From: Nitrospirota bacterium | Lineage (GTDB): Bacteria > Nitrospirota > Nitrospiria > Nitrospirales > Nitrospiraceae | DNA: 18,185 bases | Direction of reading: 5' to 3' | Assembly: GCA_005877535.1 (NCBI GenBank) | Contig: VBOM01000198.1 | Location: 1-18,185, forward strand | Shown: positions 13,979-18,185 of the stretch, piece by piece | How positions within the stretch are numbered: position 1 is the first letter of the stretch | How the letters are laid out: every line of letters starts with the position of its first letter | Notes under the pieces: model-generated | What the model was told of the DNA's origin: nothing | The model's database searches: none | The model's input: the letters and a program-made list of their open reading frames with translations, nothing else | Position numbers and translations under genes: made by a program

Positions 13979-15559
13979 TTGTCGATGATTGCTGAATGTG
14001 TCGGGCTCGATATCGGACAGACGGCCTTCAAGGCCGTGCGGTTTCGCCGCCGTCTGACAGGGCGTGAATCGGTTGAATATTTCCACCTGCCCGTTCCCTA
14101 TGGACGTCAGGAACAAACGGAGCCGGCACATCGCGCGACCATGCTTAGAAATTTCCTCTGGCAGCATGGGTTGTATGGCAGTGGGGAGATTGTCACAGCA
14201 CTCCCCTGCCAGGATGTGTTTGTCAGAACCCTCTCCTTCCCTTTTCGCGATGCCTCCAAGCTGGCGCAAGTTGTCCCATTCGAGATGGAAAATCTGATTC
14301 CTATGCCCTTGGAGGACGTCATGGTCGGCAGTGTGTTATTGCCGGCGCGAGAAACCCAGGAAGGGACTGCGAAAGCCAACGGGTCCGACGTCCTCGTCAC
14401 AGCAGCACCCAAAGTAAAAATTGCTGAACATCTGCAGTTTATGGCCTCCGCGGATCTGAACCCTTCTGTGATTACGATTGACGGCATGGCCTTGTTTTCT
14501 GTCAGCCAGTTTCTGAAAGAAGAAGGGGCCCAGGTTCCCGGCGACATGGCGATCATCGATGTCGGAGCCTCGAAGACGACCTTGTGTCTTGTGCACGAAG
14601 GTCGTCCCGTGCTGTTGCGGACCCTGTTGTGGGGCGGGAATCATCTCACCCTTGCGCTCTCCGTTCGCTATGCCTGCAGCTTCGCCGAGGCGGAACGACG
14701 GAAGCGGGCCATGGCCGTACAGGAAGTCGATGCCTGGCTCGAACCGGTCCTCAAAGAGTTACGCGTTTCCCTCCATGCCTATGAAAGCACCATCCATCAA
14801 CGGTTGACTCATTGTTGGGTATCGGGCGGCGGTTCTAAACTGAAAGAACTGAGTGGGCATATGGCGCAGCAACTGGGATTGCTCCCGGTCGGCCCTCGGC
14901 AAGGATTTGGATCGAGTTGTCCCCGCGCGTTTTCCATTGCATTTGGATTGGCGATCCATCCAAACATTGTCCGCCCCCGCTGGAAGTCTCGACTGGTGGG
15001 ATCAGGTCTCGCTCTGGACTTCAAAGCCGGCAGCGATGCCGCCTCGGCCACAACAGATATCTCGAAACGGGATCGACAGTTGGCCTTGTGGGGCGGACTC
15101 ATCCTGGCTGTTCTGGTGCTCATGGATCTTTCCATGCGCGTCGTGCTCAAGGATTCGACAGTCAAGGACCTCAAGCGCGGGCTCCAGGCGCAATACGAGC
15201 AAGCATTTGGTCCAGGCGCCAGCCCGGGTGAGGAGTTGGACCAGGCCCGGTATCGAGTTTCGCAGCTGGAGAAAAGTCTCTCGATCGTCGACGGCAGAGG
15301 CTACAACGTCCTTGCCGGCCTTGCAGAACTGGTTAAACATGTGCCGTCAGGCATACCTTTGAAGGTACGAGATCTGACGATCGACGGGACCAGCATCCAT
15401 CTGGAGGGAGAAACCACGACCTTCGATGCGGTCGAGAAGATCAAGCAGGCCTTTGTGGCGGACGAGACCTTTCATGACGTCTCCATCAGCGATACCCGTG
15501 TCGGGGCCGTGCCGAACCAAGTTGTGTTTCGTCTCACCTATACGGTGCAACGGCCATGA
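13979..15559 (+). CDS. gspL: Type II secretion protein GspL (PilM-like plus periplasmic domain)
   Basis: GspL recruits GspE to the membrane and pairs with GspM. Two starts fit: TTG 13979, 8 nt after AGGAGG (13965-13970), and ATG 13985, 14 nt after it. I list the TTG because of spacing. Numbered from the ATG, residues 1-340 form an actin-like PilM-type domain: VGLDIGQTAFKAV (6-18), FEMENLIPMPLEDV (99-112), MAIIDVGASKTTLCLV and CWVSGGGSKLKEL. A membrane helix spans about 366-388. A short coiled region (390-435) follows, then a PilN-like periplasmic ferredoxin-like domain with LAELVKHVPSGIPLKVRDL and VVFRLTYTV. The total of about 525 residues is longer than the usual ~400 because the PilM-like part is full length. 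The stop overlaps gspM (ATGA). Confidence 0.88.
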   Translation: MSMIAECVGLDIGQTAFKAVRFRRRLTGRESVEYFHLPVPYGRQEQTEPAHRATMLRNFLWQHGLYGSGEIVTALPCQDVFVRTLSFPFRDASKLAQVVPFEMENLIPMPLEDVMVGSVLLPARETQEGTAKANGSDVLVTAAPKVKIAEHLQFMASADLNPSVITIDGMALFSVSQFLKEEGAQVPGDMAIIDVGASKTTLCLVHEGRPVLLRTLLWGGNHLTLALSVRYACSFAEAERRKRAMAVQEVDAWLEPVLKELRVSLHAYESTIHQRLTHCWVSGGGSKLKELSGHMAQQLGLLPVGPRQGFGSSCPRAFSIAFGLAIHPNIVRPRWKSRLVGSGLALDFKAGSDAASATTDISKRDRQLALWGGLILAVLVLMDLSMRVVLKDSTVKDLKRGLQAQYEQAFGPGASPGEELDQARYRVSQLEKSLSIVDGRGYNVLAGLAELVKHVPSGIPLKVRDLTIDGTSIHLEGETTTFDAVEKIKQAFVADETFHDVSISDTRVGAVPNQVVFRLTYTVQRP

Positions 15560-16104
15560 TGCAGATGCTCAAGGAACGGTGGCAGCATTTCTCACAACGC
15601 GAGCGTCTCATCGTCTCTGCAGGCGGGGCCATGGTCGCGGCAGCGCTGATCTTTCTGCTGATCATCGATCCGCTCATGGCGACAATCGACAAACTCGATC
15701 GACAAGCGCGACGGAAAGCAAAAGACAGCCAGGAACTTGCGCTCGTCGCGCAGGAGTACGTCATCAAGCAGGCGCGGATTGCCAAACTTGAACAACGCAT
15801 GCCGAGCCCCCCGGCCCAGTTTTCGTTGCTGGCGTTCATAGAAGAAGCGACGACGGCGACGCAGATTCGCGATCGCATCGTCGGCTTGCAGCCGCAGGCC
15901 CCCATCGTCATTCAGGGCTATCAGGAAACCGCTGTCGACCTTCGGTTGGACGGCGTCTCGCTTCCCCAGCTGCTCGCACTGCTGGTGGCTATCGAGCAGG
16001 CACCCTATGACGTTCGGGTGCATCATCTGCAGATGAAACCAAAATACGATAATCCGGTCAATCTCGACGCCACGCTGAAGATCGTGACCTATGCGAAAGT
16101 CTGA
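15556..16104 (+). CDS. gspM: Type II secretion protein GspM
   Basis: GspM is a small bitopic inner-membrane protein that stabilises GspL. The 182-residue product starts MMQMLKERWQHFSQRERLIV, the common GspM opening with W and RER before the helix. One membrane helix lies at about 19-38. A charged coiled segment (40-80) follows, then a ferredoxin-like periplasmic domain with FIEEATTATQIRDRI and SLPQLLALLVAIEQAPYDV. The start overlaps the gspL stop (ATGATG context) and the end overlaps gspK by 14 nt, so the three are translated as a unit. Confidence 0.88.
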   Translation: MMQMLKERWQHFSQRERLIVSAGGAMVAAALIFLLIIDPLMATIDKLDRQARRKAKDSQELALVAQEYVIKQARIAKLEQRMPSPPAQFSLLAFIEEATTATQIRDRIVGLQPQAPIVIQGYQETAVDLRLDGVSLPQLLALLVAIEQAPYDVRVHHLQMKPKYDNPVNLDATLKIVTYAKV

Positions 16105-17038
16105 TGAACATGGTATCGCCCTCCTTCTCACCCTCCTGGTTCTCACCCTTCTGGTTGCGCTGATTCTCGAGTTCGATGCCGAGGCGAGGCGGGAATACCG
16201 GGACGCTGCGGCCTTTCGCGATAACTTCAAAGCTACCGTGCTCGCGCGCGCGGCGGTGCAGGCAGCTCGTGGTGTCTTGCAGCAAGACTTCGTCAAGGAC
16301 AAGCAAACGGGGGAATTTTTCGACGCCCCCACCGACTTGTGGGCCCTTCCCATCACGAATTATGCCATCGGCGACGGCCTACTGACCGCCCAAATCGAGG
16401 ATGAACAGGGCAAGCTGAACCTGAACGACCTGGTGGCCGGCGGAGACCCCAATGCCAAGAATAAAAAGGTGTTACGGGTCAAGCGGCTCTTCGAACTCCT
16501 GCAGATCAATCCGGATCTCGTAGATGCGATCGTCGATTGGGTGGATCAGGACGAGAAGCCAGAACCGGCCGGCGCTGAGAGCCTCTACTATCAAACGCTG
16601 CATCCCTCCTACCGGGCGGCGAACCTTCCATTGCAGACACTCTTGGAGTTGCGACTGATTAAGGGGATGACGCCTGAGATCATTGAAAAGCTCTCAAAGC
16701 TAGTGACCGTCTATCCGTCAGAAGGACAAAGCAAGGTGAATCTGAATACCGCCGATCCCCTCGTGATTCAGGCCCTCGATTCTGATATCACGCAAGGTAT
16801 GGCTGCGGAAATTGTCCAGGCTCGACCCTTCAAAACCATTGTGGAGTTGGATCGTGTGAGTAGTTTTGAGGACATTGGGAAGAAACTCCGTCCCGAAAAC
16901 CTGTACGACATCAAGAGCAACCTGTTCTTGGCCCGCATGATGGTAAGGGTGAACGAAGTGACCAGAAACGCGACCGTGGTGCTCCAGCGCGATCAGAATA
17001 CTGGAACAGGCACGGTGCTGTACTTCCGTGTCCTCTAA
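16091..17038 (+). CDS. gspK: Minor pseudopilin GspK
   Basis: GspK caps the pseudopilus tip. The 315-residue protein has an eight-residue leader MRKSDEHG, then IALLLTLLVLTLLVALILEF. The Glu at +5 is absent, as is usual for GspK. After the helix comes ARREYRDAAAFRDNFKATVL, then the GspK alpha-domain: LTAQIEDEQGKLNLNDLV, INPDLVDAIVDWVDQDEKPE and SLYYQTLHPSYRAANLPLQT. Later SKVNLNTADPLVIQAL and EIVQARPFKTIVELDRV give the helix-hairpin-helix-like part. The gene lies at the end of the cluster after gspM rather than after gspJ, the commoner position. It overlaps gspM by 14 nt. Confidence 0.92.
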   Translation: MRKSDEHGIALLLTLLVLTLLVALILEFDAEARREYRDAAAFRDNFKATVLARAAVQAARGVLQQDFVKDKQTGEFFDAPTDLWALPITNYAIGDGLLTAQIEDEQGKLNLNDLVAGGDPNAKNKKVLRVKRLFELLQINPDLVDAIVDWVDQDEKPEPAGAESLYYQTLHPSYRAANLPLQTLLELRLIKGMTPEIIEKLSKLVTVYPSEGQSKVNLNTADPLVIQALDSDITQGMAAEIVQARPFKTIVELDRVSSFEDIGKKLRPENLYDIKSNLFLARMMVRVNEVTRNATVVLQRDQNTGTGTVLYFRVL

Positions 17039-17040
17039 CA

Positions 17041-17235
17041 CGTGTCATTCTGATCCCGTGCTGGCAACCAAACAGACCTCTGGCCGGCCGGGATAACAGG
17101 CTCATCTCACCCCCAGGTCGCACTGCCCCCAGCCGGACAGCCGGCGCTGAAGCCGATACCTCGGCGACCAACCTGACAGAATCCGTGAATGACCTTCGTT
17201 TGCAAATCCGCGAATTCACCAACACTAAATCTTGA
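17041..17235 (+). pseudogene. Possible 3' remnant of an unidentified gene
   Basis: The frame ending with TGA at 17233-17235 is open back into gspK but has no usual start after gspK. Its last ~65 codons look protein-like: a Pro, Ser and Thr-rich stretch (LISPPGRTAPSRTAGAEADT) then an amphipathic, helix-like tail (TNLTESVNDLRLQIREFTN). I do not recognise the family. It may be the truncated end of a gene that once followed gspK, or chance. Confidence 0.3.
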
Positions 17236-17406
17236 CCTGCGTTCTTCACTGAAAGAACAATCAGGCACGATCGTGAAACTCAAGCCGAACACGACCGGTT
17301 TCGCAACGAGATAAAAACGGGAACCTCTAAGCCTTCCTCCTAACCTAAGCACTCTTTTAAGCAGGCCGCACTGTAAAAATTTTTCACAAGGTTAATAATT
17401 TAACAC

Positions 17407-17429
17407 GCTGGTAACACTCTGTTATCAGC
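17407..17429 (+). promoter_or_regulatory. Hairpin GCTGGTAAC-ACTCT-GTTATCAGC
   Basis: A 9-bp stem with one G:T pair and a 5-nt loop in AT-rich DNA. No U-run follows, so it is not a standard terminator; it could be an operator or an RNA structure. Confidence 0.4.
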
Positions 17430-17469
17430 CCTATAACATGGTGCCCATATATTCCTGTGGTGTATAGGG
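17429..17469. promoter_or_regulatory. Inverted repeat CCCTATA ... TATAGGG
   Basis: Perfect 7-bp arms (17429-17435 and 17463-17469) separated by 27 nt that include CATATATT. It directly abuts the preceding hairpin. Possible regulator-binding site. Confidence 0.35.
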
Positions 17470-17664
17470 CAAGTGAATCGAATCAAAGTTATCAGGTGAG
17501 CATCCAGCAAGCATTCAGCAAATGATGCCAAGGAAAGCATTCAGGATTGGCTTTGATCTTCACCTCCTGAACAAGCGGTTACCGCATAACGCATCCTTTC
17601 TTATCTCTTATCCACGGTGAGTTCGAACTGAGTCAACCATCCACCTAAACAAGGAGTTAGCCTC

Positions 17665-18185
17665 ATGAATCTTATGCATCTCTCAGCGCTCATGACTCTG
17701 ACCCTGTGCGCAGTGTTGTCCGGGTGTGCCGTTAACAAGCCTTTTCCGCCAGAAGTTATGGAAAAAGTCTCTCCGACTTTTCATTTTGAGGCGTGGCGTG
17801 ACGCGGGTCCTACGAATGAGTCAGGGAAATCCGATGCAGGGATCAAAATCGAGCTGGGAGGCCGGATCGTCCAAGCTACCAAGAACGGCAAGGGCATCGT
17901 GATTGTCGCGGCGCAACTTCCCATCGTGAATCATCCCGTGTATGGCCCCACGGAAGATGTCAACAGAACAGGTGACTATGAATTCGCCTTTCTCTATCCA
18001 GGAGAGCTTGAAACGCTGGATCTGATGAAGGGGAATCGGTTCATCATTGTGGGAACGACCACGAGCAGACGGCCGGTCCTGGTGAATGGCATACCCAAAA
18101 CCGAGCCCTTCTTAATCGCGGACTGCATCCATGTGTGGCAGACAGGCGGGACCGAAATCGCAGAATTTAAAGAAGATGTTGGAGG
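17665..18185 (+). CDS. slp: Slp-family outer-membrane lipoprotein (partial)
   Basis: The ATG at 17665 has AAGGAG at 17651-17656, 8 nt upstream, and the frame stays open to the window edge (173 codons). Residues 1-21 are a lipoprotein signal: a hydrophobic stretch then LSGC, with lipidation expected at Cys21. The next residues (AVNKPFPP) lack Asp at +2, so outer-membrane sorting is expected under the usual rule. The mature part resembles Slp/YeaY lipoproteins: IKIELGGRIVQATKN corresponds to the family's GG(R/V)I strand, then QLPIVNHPVYGP, EFAFLYPGELETLDLMKGN, FIIVGTTTS and a final LIADCIHVW matching the usual P-(I/V)-----W. Slp proteins are linked to starvation or acid stress in enterics; the role here is unknown. 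It is outside the gsp operon. Confidence 0.75.
   Translation, partial: MNLMHLSALMTLTLCAVLSGCAVNKPFPPEVMEKVSPTFHFEAWRDAGPTNESGKSDAGIKIELGGRIVQATKNGKGIVIVAAQLPIVNHPVYGPTEDVNRTGDYEFAFLYPGELETLDLMKGNRFIIVGTTTSRRPVLVNGIPKTEPFLIADCIHVWQTGGTEIAEFKEDVG

Larger units (their letters stand above)
17236..17664. other. AT-rich intergenic region upstream of the lipoprotein gene
   Basis: I see no gene here. From about 17375 to 17470 the sequence turns AT-rich and holds two inverted repeats (17407-17429 and 17429-17469). A repeated 9-mer AGCAT(C/T)CAG lies at 17499-17507, 17510-17518 and 17536-17544. GCGGT-T-ACCGC near 17573-17583 is a small inverted repeat. A weak promoter-like pair (TTACCG, 17 nt, TATCTC) lies near 17578-17606. 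The gap likely carries the control region of the slp-like gene. Confidence 0.45.

Overview
The window looks like a stretch of a moderately GC-rich, didermal (Gram-negative type) bacterial chromosome. Protein style and a recurring palindromic intergenic element point to Nitrospira or a close relative (Nitrospirota). That assignment is inference from memory of such sequences, not a search result. No rRNA, tRNA, CRISPR array, phage or transposase gene was seen.

Layout. (1) 1-218, minus: 5' end of a malic-enzyme-like gene, an N-terminal ACT domain. (2) 422-583, plus: a tiny exported Lys/Glu-rich protein with a strong ribosome binding site and a clear terminator. (3) 720-4197, plus: a thioredoxin-fold DUF255 (YyaL/SPATA20-like) protein fused to a complete aldo/keto reductase. 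The DUF255 half is interrupted near 1610-1640 by an out-of-frame internal deletion. (4) 4216-4463: two degenerate, oppositely oriented copies of a palindromic repeat. (5) 4548-5144, minus: a TPR protein. (6) 5600-6380, minus: the first 210 codons of gmd joined out of frame to the last ~50 codons of fcl, so the GDP-fucose pair is broken. (7) 6566-17038, plus: a type II secretion (T2SS) cluster in the order gspC, [no gspD; palindromic element], gspE, F, G, H, I, J, N, L, M, K. (8) 17039-17664: a coding remnant followed by an AT-rich regulatory-looking region. (9) 17665 to the end, plus: an Slp-family outer-membrane lipoprotein, running off the window.

How the genes work together. GspE (ATPase), GspF, GspL and GspM form the inner-membrane platform. 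GspG is the major pseudopilin, GspH/I/J/K are minor pseudopilins, and GspC and GspN link towards the outer membrane. The secretin GspD and the prepilin peptidase GspO are not in the window. Several genes are translationally coupled: I/J overlap by 32 nt, J and the gspN start by ATGA, L/M by ATGA, and M/K by 14 nt.

The most striking points are three clear out-of-frame internal deletions in 13 kb (DUF255, gmd/fcl, gspN), the missing gspD exactly where a 125-bp palindromic element sits, heptamer repeats inside the leader peptides of GspG and GspH, and a long inverted repeat separating gspN from gspL. I cannot tell from sequence alone whether the deletions are real gene decay or assembly collapse.
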